Made by a program: the position numbers and the translations under genes
NCBI GenBank assembly: GCA_031553415.1
Contig: JAVBLO010000063.1
Coordinates: 1 to 64,000, forward strand
Direction of reading: 5' to 3'
Source: JAIRVZ01 sp031553415
GTDB lineage: Bacteria > Bacteroidota > Bacteroidia > Bacteroidales > Azobacteroidaceae
DNA length: 64,000 bases
Shown here: piece after piece, positions 52,405-60,818 of the stretch
Layout of the letters: every line of letters starts with the position of its first letter
Position numbering within the stretch: the stretch's first letter is position 1
Notes under the pieces: generated by a model
What the model was told of the DNA's origin: nothing
Database searches by the model: none
The model's input: only the letters and a program-made list of their open reading frames with translations

Positions 52405-54570
52405 TTACCTGGTTACTTTCAGCACTCCGGTTTCCCCTGTCTTCAAAATATATCTTATAATGTAAACTCCTTGAGAAAGATCGGAAATATTCATTTCTGC
52501 TTCTGAAGTTTCTTTAATCCTGGTTCCTGATATTGTGTATATATACATTCTTTTTACAGAAGATTCCGCTATAATCGAATTACCCAACTTATGTAAAGGA
52601 TTTTTCCGGATTTGCGGTTGATATATTGCATTTGGTTTTTCCGGATATTTTTCAACAAACAAGCGGGTCAGGTTATTTGAATTTTGTCCTGTTACCGTGA
52701 TTCTCAATTGTACAGGTTCTTCACTTGTGAATCCGAAAACATATTCAATACAGCCCGAAGTAGCTTCCGAATCGTCTGTATCAATTGGTTCCCAAACACT
52801 TGGATTTTTAAGATTTGTTTCAGTAGGAGCTATTCCAGCTCTCAAACGGTCTAAACGCATGTGAGCCCCAGACTTGAAGTCACGGTAAATTTTAATCTGT
52901 CCTACACTTGGCAATAATGGCAACACAAGCCAACCTGGATCCGCTTTCTGTGCAGGATTAATTGTGATTCTTCCCTTGGTATCACAAGTAGTGGAAGCTT
53001 TAGGATCAACAGCACTGCATGTATAAAGATATGTACCCGAAAATTTCGGATATGTTTTTGTTTCTTTATAAAAAGTGTGATCTGTAGTTCCCCCCTGTTT
53101 TGTCCATGTAGTAAAATCTTCATCAATAAGCAGATTTTCGATTGAGCCATAAGTATCATCCACTTCCGAAATATCATCAATCGGAGTCATATATTGAAAC
53201 AATCCTAACAGGATAAGACTGTTACTTTCGTTACTCACCCAGTTTTCATCAACAGTTTTATTTTGATAGATACTCCAATCAGGGTTCAGTTGAAAAGGAT
53301 AGCCTGCAGTACTTGCACGATATCCATTAACTATTAGGTTTGAAAATTCTTTAGTATCGGGTAAATACATTCCTCTTTGGCCTTTGGGTTTTGTATTTTC
53401 CGTTGTCAGGAGCTTTAACATTTCATCTTGCATTTCACTCCAGTTATTACCAATAATCTGATTTGCCAGGTAATAAGTTCCAAGTAAAGAAGCTTGTCTC
53501 ATTTCTTTTTTGTCTGCAGCTACATAACCGGCCTTTTTTCCATCACCGCTATCAGCGATATACATCATTTGATAAAATCCGCCGTAAGTTTTATCATGAA
53601 TACCTTCGCGTTGAAGCGCATTCAACATTTTTATCGATATTTCAATGAATTTTTCCCTGATTTCCGGACGATTGGTAATAGCAGCTGCACGCACCAAAGC
53701 ATCAATTTCTTCTGAAGCTTCACCAAGTTTGCATTGTCCATCCCACAATTTATTTTGGAAAGCAGAATAATCATAACGATTTGTAATAGTGCCCGAAGCA
53801 TCTTTTTTATATCCTGAATTTCCAAACAAGTAAATACGGCCAAATAATCCGTATTTTTCAGAGAATGATTGTTCGTAAGCAGTTAATACCTGGCGATAAC
53901 CAGCATCTACCCATTCCGGTCTGTTGAAACGGGTTCCGCAATCGACCATGGCAGCTCCAGCTTCAACCTGATGGTCTACACGGTATGCTTTATCCAGATA
54001 AATGGTAGAAGTTCCACAGTCACAATTACCCATATCGGTTTCATAATAAACACCTAAATCATGGTCAATCTGGTCATACACATTGCTTCCCCATTGCATA
54101 ATTATATTCTTCCAAAACGGCTTATTTCCACTATATTCCCACAAGCGGAGTAATACATAATACATCCAGCCTTTTTTGCTGCTCATTTTCTGGAACTTTG
54201 CCGTTACTGTAGGTTCCAAACGGGCTATAGCTTCATCAAAGAAATTATCGCCATCATGCAAACGTTTAAACCAGTAATAATGCTGCAAGGCCCGTATATC
54301 ATTTTGAGTATCATGGCGGGTTTCTCCATTCCGGTCATCATATCCACCCCCGGAATCGTTGTTAACCCTATCGGGCAAATCCCTGCGCCAGTTGATAAGG
54401 ATACCTTTATTGGCAGGATCCCACCCATAAGAGCTGATTCCCATTAATGTTTCAAAGGCAACAGTATCAGCACGTAAAGACATAAGCTTTACTTTGCTCT
54501 CATCTTTTTGTGCATTGACAGACATTAGTCCGAAAAGCACAACAATTGTTATCAAGTATATTTTTTTCAT
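52405..54570 (-). CDS. T9SS-secreted alpha/alpha-barrel protein with C-terminal beta-sandwich
   Basis: The 721-residue protein is a paralogue of the 33457 product. After the signal peptide (MKKIYLITIVVLFGLMSVNAQ) the helical domain comes first (about 30-470: SSYGWDPANKGILINW, RHDTQNDIRALQHYYW, MGNCDCG, DHQVEAGAAMVD, SNESNSLILLGLFQ). The beta-sandwich follows (about 485-650: DEDFTTWTKQGGTTDHTF ... LVLPLLPSVGQIKIYRDF), and the end is a sorting domain (MYIYTISGTRIKETS ... LSQGVYIIRYIL ... LKVTR). No known catalytic family is recognised. Its ATG is 3 bp after the lipoprotein gene stop, early in the operon. Confidence 0.75.
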   Translation of the reverse strand: MKKIYLITIVVLFGLMSVNAQKDESKVKLMSLRADTVAFETLMGISSYGWDPANKGILINWRRDLPDRVNNDSGGGYDDRNGETRHDTQNDIRALQHYYWFKRLHDGDNFFDEAIARLEPTVTAKFQKMSSKKGWMYYVLLRLWEYSGNKPFWKNIIMQWGSNVYDQIDHDLGVYYETDMGNCDCGTSTIYLDKAYRVDHQVEAGAAMVDCGTRFNRPEWVDAGYRQVLTAYEQSFSEKYGLFGRIYLFGNSGYKKDASGTITNRYDYSAFQNKLWDGQCKLGEASEEIDALVRAAAITNRPEIREKFIEISIKMLNALQREGIHDKTYGGFYQMMYIADSGDGKKAGYVAADKKEMRQASLLGTYYLANQIIGNNWSEMQDEMLKLLTTENTKPKGQRGMYLPDTKEFSNLIVNGYRASTAGYPFQLNPDWSIYQNKTVDENWVSNESNSLILLGLFQYMTPIDDISEVDDTYGSIENLLIDEDFTTWTKQGGTTDHTFYKETKTYPKFSGTYLYTCSAVDPKASTTCDTKGRITINPAQKADPGWLVLPLLPSVGQIKIYRDFKSGAHMRLDRLRAGIAPTETNLKNPSVWEPIDTDDSEATSGCIEYVFGFTSEEPVQLRITVTGQNSNNLTRLFVEKYPEKPNAIYQPQIRKNPLHKLGNSIIAESSVKRMYIYTISGTRIKETSEAEMNISDLSQGVYIIRYILKTGETGVLKVTR

Positions 54571-54573
54571 GAT

Positions 54574-55569
54574 TTATAAATCTTTTACTATACGAAAACC
54601 TATTTCATCGGAGCGGGTTCCGGGAGAAAGGCGTAAACGGATATAGACTGTACAGAAATCTGCAGAAGAATTCCATCCGCCACCACGTACGATTTTGAAC
54701 TGGCCGCTTTCAGGTCCTTTAGGATTTACCGCAATGGTGTCATTAGGAGTAGGTAACTTGTCTGAATTAGGAGCTATTCCTTTATAACATTTATCATAAT
54801 AATCTTCGCCATACCAGTCTGCACACCATTCCATTACATTGCCACTCATGTCAAAAATATTCCAGAGATTGGAAGCCTTTTGTCCTGCGATTTTAGTACT
54901 TCCAACTTTCCGTGGCATACGGCCTGTACGGACAACCTCTTTTCCTGCCTGAGTAAATACTGTAACCGTATCTATAATCGTATTTTTTTCATCATAATAA
55001 ATAGCAACATTACCTATCGTTCCACTACCGGCATACTTAGAAGTTCCTGTAGCCTTTGCACAATACTCCCATTCAGCTTCTGTCGGCAAACGTCCGCCAA
55101 TCCATTCGGCAAAAGCTTTTGCTTCTTTCCATGTGATATTTACCACAGGAAAATTGCCGCGGGAACGATTTTTCCAATCAATGTAACCCCAAAAAGGTTC
55201 CGAAGGCATGGATACAACATCTTTATTGGCGTTAACAAATTTGCGGTATTGATCAGCTGTTACTTCATAACGCATAATTGCTATTTTTTTATTGAACTGA
55301 ACTGTATGTGCAGGAAGTGCATCATCAGGACATTTGGAATCGGCACTTGTCTTTCCCATCCGGAATTCTCCTTCGCTAACCAGAATCCAATCAGCAGCAA
55401 CAATCACTGTATCCGGTCGTGTGGTAGGTATTACCTGAATGTCTTTTCCGGCGTCGGGATAACCATCAGACGGGAACTCGTCAGGAACCTCATTTGTACA
55501 ATTACTCATTGAAAAAGCAACAAATAACATTATTGCTGAAATACTTATATTAAATATTCTGTTTTTCAT
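54574..55569 (-). CDS. FGE-fold (SUMF1-like) lipoprotein beside SusCD
   Basis: The 331-residue lipoprotein has its lipobox at about Cys24 (SMSNC) and a full FGE/SUMF1 fold: WILVSEGEFRMG, MRYEVTADQYRKFV, FPVVNITWKEAKAFAEWIGG, RLPTEAEWEYCAKA, MSGNVMEWCADW and VRGGGWNSSADFC...IGFRIV. True FGE enzymes carry two Cys after GG(S/G)W; here only the second position (SADFC) is a Cys, so catalysis is doubtful. Its place, directly after susD, is where SusE/SusF-type surface glycan-binding lipoproteins usually lie, so a structural or binding job is possible (inference). Confidence 0.85.
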   Translation of the reverse strand: MKNRIFNISISAIMLFVAFSMSNCTNEVPDEFPSDGYPDAGKDIQVIPTTRPDTVIVAADWILVSEGEFRMGKTSADSKCPDDALPAHTVQFNKKIAIMRYEVTADQYRKFVNANKDVVSMPSEPFWGYIDWKNRSRGNFPVVNITWKEAKAFAEWIGGRLPTEAEWEYCAKATGTSKYAGSGTIGNVAIYYDEKNTIIDTVTVFTQAGKEVVRTGRMPRKVGSTKIAGQKASNLWNIFDMSGNVMEWCADWYGEDYYDKCYKGIAPNSDKLPTPNDTIAVNPKGPESGQFKIVRGGGWNSSADFCTVYIRLRLSPGTRSDEIGFRIVKDL

Positions 55570-55578
55570 ACTCTTTTT

Positions 55579-55664
55579 TTAGTTAAGAGTTAAGAATTAA
55601 GAGTTAAGAGTTAAAAGTGGCATATCATCCCACTCTTAACTTTTAACTTTTCACTCTTAACTTA
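55579..55664 (-). repeat. Inverted cluster of AGTTAAG units after susD
   Basis: Repeats of AGTTAAGAGTTAAG (55581-55620) face CTCTTAACTTTTAAC-type repeats (55629-55664), separated by eight bases, so the RNA can form a long imperfect hairpin. It overlaps the last susD bases and fills the gap to the FGE lipoprotein gene. It may weaken read-through after susCD. Confidence 0.7.
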
Positions 55665-57287
55665 GTTATATCCCGGATTATTTGGTAACAGGTTACTATT
55701 CGAACGGATTTCATCTTCCGGTATAGGATGTAATAAAATCCTTGAATCCGTATTCTTGGTAATTTCAACGAAAGGAACAGTTAAAGTAACCTTGGTTGCA
55801 TCGCCTTCTGTAATTTCCTTTGTTACTGAAAATTCCATCAATTTTGTAGGAATACTCAAATAATACTTTTCCCTGGTATTGTATGCATTGAGCACCTGAA
55901 TAAGTTTACCTGTACGACGCAAATCAAACAACCGTTGACATTCATGGGCAAATTCCATCCGGCGTTCATTAATGATAGTATCCTGAACTATTGAAGAGGA
56001 TGTACCTGCTTTAATATCTCCGGAAACAAGCGTTGTCGTTCCTATTACTCTTGTCTTAATGAGACCGGCTCTGTTACGCACTTTATTGATCCAAGTGATG
56101 GCATCTGCTGTATTACCCGTCGCATTCAAAGCTTCGGCATAAACCAGTATGGCATCTGAGATACGGAGTAATACTTCATTCGGAGCTCCTGTATTTTGAT
56201 CTGAGGTATTAACATCAACCCTCTTCATGATACATGGTTTTCCTCCACTTATACGGTAATTGGCAGAAAAACGCTTATCTTCAAATTGTTTGCTGAACGC
56301 TTCAAATAAAGATGTGGAAGGGACATAGTTCTGATAACCTGTAGTTTCACACGAATTAATTTTTGATTTCGGTGCAAAATCCCTGTGAGTAGTGTTATTA
56401 TATCCGCTTTGAGCCAATGATTCTATTTCCCAGATAACTTCTTTTTTCCGGTTCTTGTCACTTTTATGGTTTACATTAAAAATGGCTGCGTAATCGATCA
56501 TCGAATATTGCTTGGAATCATCATCCGAATATCTGTCAATCAAATATTGAACAGCATCCTTGCATTCGGGATACATTTTTTGCGCCAGGTAAGCTTTTGC
56601 CTTCAACAAACGAACTGCTCCCCGGGTAATTACCAGGTCATATTTAATATCCGTACCCGGACGAATTATAACGGAATAAGGAGCATCATTCAACACTTCT
56701 GCATCATTCAGGTCATCAATAATCAACTGATATATTTCGGAAGCAGGTTCTCTTTTCGGACGAATATCAGCACGGATATCATAAGTACCGGTAGTAATTT
56801 TAGGCACATCACCCCATAACTGTACTAACATAAAGTATGCCCACGCCCGTAAGAATTTAGCTTCGGCAACAATCATTTTCTGATTATCTTTTGAAGTCTG
56901 TGTCGGGGTTTCCATATTGGGGACATTATCAATAATCAGGTTTGCATTATTGATCACAGTCCATAACTTTCCCCATACGTTGACAAAATACTTGTTACGG
57001 GTATCGAAATACAAACTGGTGAGTTGACGGCGGGCCTGGTCAGTTCCGGCAAAGTCCATATCATCGCACATCGCGTCTGTTACAGAAACAAAATCGGTTC
57101 CGAACACAACATCTTTCACTGCTGCATACGTTCCATAAAGCGCTTTGGCTGCTTCGGCATCAGTCTTATAAAAATTATCCACGGAATATTGATCCGGCAG
57201 TTTTTCATCAAGGAACTCACAGGAGTTAAATACCAGCGTGAAGGTCAATGCCGAAATAATTGTTATGATTGTTTTATTCATTTTCAT
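55662..57287 (-). CDS. susD: SusD/RagB family glycan-binding lipoprotein
   Basis: SusD proteins cap the SusC channel outside the cell and hold the glycan. The 541-residue protein has a lipobox (LVFNSCEFLDEKLPDQYS, Cys near residue 22), TPR-like helices (AEAKFLRAWAYFMLVQLWGDVPK is the family hallmark) and the usual C-terminal half with INERRMEFAHECQRLFDLRRTG and HPIPEDEI. The ATG at 57287 or 57281 fits. It follows susC by 18 bp. The symbol is used in the family sense; the substrate differs from starch. Confidence 0.94.
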   Translation of the reverse strand: MKMNKTIITIISALTFTLVFNSCEFLDEKLPDQYSVDNFYKTDAEAAKALYGTYAAVKDVVFGTDFVSVTDAMCDDMDFAGTDQARRQLTSLYFDTRNKYFVNVWGKLWTVINNANLIIDNVPNMETPTQTSKDNQKMIVAEAKFLRAWAYFMLVQLWGDVPKITTGTYDIRADIRPKREPASEIYQLIIDDLNDAEVLNDAPYSVIIRPGTDIKYDLVITRGAVRLLKAKAYLAQKMYPECKDAVQYLIDRYSDDDSKQYSMIDYAAIFNVNHKSDKNRKKEVIWEIESLAQSGYNNTTHRDFAPKSKINSCETTGYQNYVPSTSLFEAFSKQFEDKRFSANYRISGGKPCIMKRVDVNTSDQNTGAPNEVLLRISDAILVYAEALNATGNTADAITWINKVRNRAGLIKTRVIGTTTLVSGDIKAGTSSSIVQDTIINERRMEFAHECQRLFDLRRTGKLIQVLNAYNTREKYYLSIPTKLMEFSVTKEITEGDATKVTLTVPFVEITKNTDSRILLHPIPEDEIRSNSNLLPNNPGYN

Positions 57288-57305
57288 AATGATATCATTA
57301 ATTGG

Positions 57306-60300
57306 TTAAATACCTAAACTTAAGCTGAAAACAATAGATTGGTTAGCAGGATAACTACTTTGATCTATGCCCAACCTGGTATTGCTATCTCCCAATGAGC
57401 TGCTTGCTTCAGGGTCCATACCGGTGTATTTAGTCCATGTGAGCAGGTTTACGCCTGAAACCTGGAATTTACAGTTACGAAGTTTCACCTTTTCCACAAT
57501 CTTTTTAGGTAATGTGTATCCCAATGATACTGTTTTCAAACGGAAGTAACTTCCGTCTTCAATCAACAAGTCTGTCAAGTTGCTGGCATAATCAGCATGG
57601 GCAGTATTGCTGCTATTGATATAAATAGCCCGGGGAGTATTGGAACTGTAATAACCCGGATCACCTGTAAGCGGATCAAATACACGGTAACTATTCATTA
57701 CATAACGTATCTGGTTATCACTTCCGCCACGGTAACGTTCGAGCTTTCCTTTATTCGTATTCACTACACTGTTACCAAAAGCCCCGGTGAAAAAGATTGC
57801 CAAATCAAAGTCTTTATAAGTAAATGTATTGGTAAACCCCAAGTTCCAATCTGGTTGGGCATGACCAAGTACAACTTTATCACCTTCATCTATCACTCCA
57901 TTACCATTACGGTCTACGTATTTAGGATAGCCCGGTTGTGTCCTGGCTTCCAATGTTCCTTCATACCAAACGGAATTAGGACTGTATACATCATTCCAAT
58001 CTTTATAAACGCCATCCAGCTTATGTCCTTTGAAAGTTCCGAGAGGTTCCCCCACCACAAGATATGAAATAGGAGTATTGACTGTATTCGTCATTTGATA
58101 AGAAACCAAATTATCGTCACCACCCAGACTTTTTATTTTTCCCATATTGTAACCGGCGTTAATGGTAGTGCTCCATTTAAATAATTTCCCGTTTATATTT
58201 TTTGAATTGAATTCAAATTCTATTCCTCTGTTTTGTACTTCACCGATATTAGTTGCTACCTGAGAATAACCGGTGGTATTGGGAAGACGGTAATTATACA
58301 ATAAACTTTTAGTGGTTTTATCGTAAACGTCGACTGTCAGGAAGAAGCGATTTTTAACAAATCCCACATCAAATCCGGCATCGGCCTGAGCGGTTTCTTC
58401 CCAGCCTAAACGAGGATCGCCGATTGCATTTGCAACATAGCCGGTTGCGGTTTTTCCTCCGATAACAATAGGAGTAGCCTCAAGGGTTGACCAGGATTTG
58501 TAATTTCCGATAGCGTCATTACCAGTCATTCCATAACTTACCCTTAATTTCAACATTGAGAAAGCGTCGGATTTAGGAACGAACTTTTCATTGGTAACTA
58601 CCCATGCAAACGAAGCGGAAGGAAAATATCCCCATTTGGAATCTTTACCAAAACGAGAGGAACCATCGGCACGCATAGTAAGCGTAGTCAGATAACGTTC
58701 ATCATAATTATAGATAACACGGCCAAAATATGAAAGCACATCATATTTGGAATAAGAAGCAGTCATACTGTCATAATTCTTTGCCCGTAGATTGTCCCAT
58801 TGAAAATCATCTTCTAATCCTCTTGCCTGTCCGTTGAATCCGTCAGAAACAGAAGATTCCCACGACTGTCCGAGCATCGCAGTCAGATTATGTTTCTTCT
58901 GGAATGAATTCATATAAGTAAGCGTATTCTCATTGATCCACTTGGAAGCGGTTGTTGTACCACGCTTGCCTATGTTGTTTTTATCAATGTTTGGCTGAGT
59001 CATGTAAATAAATGAAGGAACGTAGTAATAAGAATTTTTCTGGTTCATCCTATAACCTCCTGTTACTCTCAAAGTCAGATGTTCAATGAGTTTCCAGTTA
59101 AAAGCGCCATTAATATCCGTCAGCCATTCTTTATTTATATCCTGCGTATACATGGATTTAGAAATCTCTGTGTTGGCCGACAAGACTTCACCGGTTTCTT
59201 CATCAATAAAAAGGCCATTATCAAATATTCCTGCTGCAGTGGATGTCGGGTTAAGCATCAGTGTACGCATCATACCACCACTGTCACCACCGGCAATCTT
59301 CTGTTTTCGTGTGTTGCTGTTGGTAACGTTGAACTGTAAATTCATGTCCTTTTTCATTTCAACGTTGAATTTCCCTCTTAAAGCCACACGTTGGAATTCA
59401 CTATTTATAAGCAGTCCCGGTTGGTCCAAAATGTTGGCAGAGATAAGATAGTTCATTTGCTTTCCACCTCCGGAAATACTTAAATTGTAATCCTGAACAA
59501 TTGCTTTGGATTTTATCAACTGATCCTGGAAATTTCTTGTATCAAAAGTGTCCGGACGTAAAGTATTGACGGCCACTCCCATTGTTTGCCGGCCTATGTT
59601 ATTGTAAGTTTGATATTGAGGGCCATCAAACATCGGGATAGTATGCCTTACTGTGGTATAGTGTATTTTAGATTGGAAATCAATCCTGGGTTTGCCTTCC
59701 ATTCCTCTTTTAGTAGTTACCATAATAACTCCGTTAGCGCCCCGTGAACCATAAATTGCAGTGGCTGATGCATCTTTCAACACTTCCATAGACAAGATGT
59801 CTGCAGGATTCAACATCGACAAGTCATTACTGTTTGTCGGAAAACCATCGATTACTATTAAAGGAGTATTACCGGCCAGAATAGAACTTCCCCCACGCAC
59901 ACGGATAGACATATCACCTCCGGGTTCTGCCGAGGTTGTAATAACCATTACTCCGGCAGCATTTCCCTGCAATGCCTGATCCAATGAAGTAACCGGAGTT
60001 TTTTCAATGTCCTTGTCATCAACTTTGGCAATGGAACTGGTCAAATCCCTCTTCCTCACAACACCATAGCCAATTACCACCACCTCATCCAAGTTATTGT
60101 CGACCGGATGCATTTTGACTTGAATGGTCGTTTGTGATTTAACCAAGACTTTCAAATCTTCGTAGCCAAGATATTTAAAAGTTAAAGACCCGGAAGCCGG
60201 AACGGAAGAAAGAGAAAAATTCCCTTCAATGTCAGTTATAGTTCCCTTGGTTGTACCCGTTACAACGATATTAACTCCAGTCAACGGCAACCCGTCATTA

Positions 60301-60416
60301 GAATCAACAACAGTTCCTTGCACATTAATTTGCTGGGCAAAAGCAGGAACAAATAAAATTAAAAGCGATAAGGATAGTAGAAAACGCTTTTTTCTTTTGT
60401 AGAAACAAATCTTCAT
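57306..60416 (-). CDS. susC: SusC/RagA TonB-dependent outer-membrane transporter
   Basis: The 1036-residue protein imports oligosaccharides released at the surface, with energy from TonB. It has a signal peptide (cut near FAQ, residue 28), a carboxypeptidase-like domain (INVQGTVVDSNDGLPLTGVN), the TonB box region (LDEVVVIGYGVVRKRDLT), the plug (MSIRVRGGSSILAGNTPLIVIDG, KDASATAIYGSRGANGVIMV) and a 22-strand-type barrel ending VFSLSLGI. Length and motif set are normal for SusC. It is the first gene of the PUL operon; a promoter element lies at 60472-60479. Confidence 0.95.
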   Translation of the reverse strand: MKICFYKRKKRFLLSLSLLILFVPAFAQQINVQGTVVDSNDGLPLTGVNIVVTGTTKGTITDIEGNFSLSSVPASGSLTFKYLGYEDLKVLVKSQTTIQVKMHPVDNNLDEVVVIGYGVVRKRDLTSSIAKVDDKDIEKTPVTSLDQALQGNAAGVMVITTSAEPGGDMSIRVRGGSSILAGNTPLIVIDGFPTNSNDLSMLNPADILSMEVLKDASATAIYGSRGANGVIMVTTKRGMEGKPRIDFQSKIHYTTVRHTIPMFDGPQYQTYNNIGRQTMGVAVNTLRPDTFDTRNFQDQLIKSKAIVQDYNLSISGGGKQMNYLISANILDQPGLLINSEFQRVALRGKFNVEMKKDMNLQFNVTNSNTRKQKIAGGDSGGMMRTLMLNPTSTAAGIFDNGLFIDEETGEVLSANTEISKSMYTQDINKEWLTDINGAFNWKLIEHLTLRVTGGYRMNQKNSYYYVPSFIYMTQPNIDKNNIGKRGTTTASKWINENTLTYMNSFQKKHNLTAMLGQSWESSVSDGFNGQARGLEDDFQWDNLRAKNYDSMTASYSKYDVLSYFGRVIYNYDERYLTTLTMRADGSSRFGKDSKWGYFPSASFAWVVTNEKFVPKSDAFSMLKLRVSYGMTGNDAIGNYKSWSTLEATPIVIGGKTATGYVANAIGDPRLGWEETAQADAGFDVGFVKNRFFLTVDVYDKTTKSLLYNYRLPNTTGYSQVATNIGEVQNRGIEFEFNSKNINGKLFKWSTTINAGYNMGKIKSLGGDDNLVSYQMTNTVNTPISYLVVGEPLGTFKGHKLDGVYKDWNDVYSPNSVWYEGTLEARTQPGYPKYVDRNGNGVIDEGDKVVLGHAQPDWNLGFTNTFTYKDFDLAIFFTGAFGNSVVNTNKGKLERYRGGSDNQIRYVMNSYRVFDPLTGDPGYYSSNTPRAIYINSSNTAHADYASNLTDLLIEDGSYFRLKTVSLGYTLPKKIVEKVKLRNCKFQVSGVNLLTWTKYTGMDPEASSSLGDSNTRLGIDQSSYPANQSIVFSLSLGI

Positions 60417-60471
60417 AAGCGATTAGATGATATTAGAGATTAGTGATCAAAATGCGAATTTAGTTGTAATG

Positions 60472-60479
60472 CAAAGTTA
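60472..60479 (-). promoter_or_regulatory. -7 element of the PUL operon
   Basis: Minus-strand TAACTTTG fits TAnnTTTG and lies about 56 bases before the susC ATG. Confidence 0.65.
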
Positions 60480-60774
60480 ATCTGAGGTTCATTTAAAGGC
60501 ATTTGAAATTTTACGGATTTGTTTTTCTCTATCACTGAATATTGATTTTTTGAAGTGTAGAAATATGAAAAATTTCCTGAAAAGTTTTAAAATAATACTG
60601 ATTCAGATTCGTATTTAATTGAATATCATAACTTTGTCTATATTCTGATTTTTATCGGCTTTTATTCATGATTTTTTATGGTTTGTATAAAGAAAATGAT
60701 CTGGATTCTCAATTTTAAGACACTGAATTTGACTTCAAATCAGTTAAGTTCAGCAAAATTCAATATCTTTTACT

Positions 60775-60782
60775 TATATTTG
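60775..60782 (+). promoter_or_regulatory. -7 element of the sensor gene
   Basis: TATATTTG fits TAnnTTTG and is 37 bases before the ATG at 60819. A second candidate (TAACTTTG at 60630-60637) lies further upstream. Confidence 0.6.
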
Positions 60783-60818
60783 TGTCCTATTGTTGATTCG
60801 TGGTGAGGTTGATACTGT

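Larger units (their letters stand above)
27045..60416 (-). other. Polysaccharide utilisation locus, 17 co-directional genes
   Basis: Seventeen genes on the minus strand, from susC at 60416 to the last at 27045, are separated by gaps between a 4-bp overlap and 102 bp. A single good promoter element is seen before susC, and a divergent sensor gene flanks it. The contents are SusC, SusD, an FGE-fold lipoprotein, GH2-type and GH28-like enzymes, an esterase, alpha/alpha-barrel proteins and T9SS-sorted surface proteins. Together they should bind, cut and import one complex glycan, likely a uronic-acid-rich, acylated one (inference). Internal hairpins after susD, at 41930 and at 50007 may tune gene dosage along the operon. 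Confidence 0.9.
60417..60818. other. Divergent regulatory region between susC and the sensor gene
   Basis: The 402-base gap carries no gene. It holds a minus-strand TAACTTTG (60472-60479) for susC and, on the plus strand, TAACTTTG (60630-60637) and TATATTTG (60775-60782) for the sensor gene. The rest is AT-rich (about 75 percent by eye). The response-regulator binding site of the sensor should lie between 60480 and 60630, but I could not pick a clear direct repeat. Confidence 0.6.
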
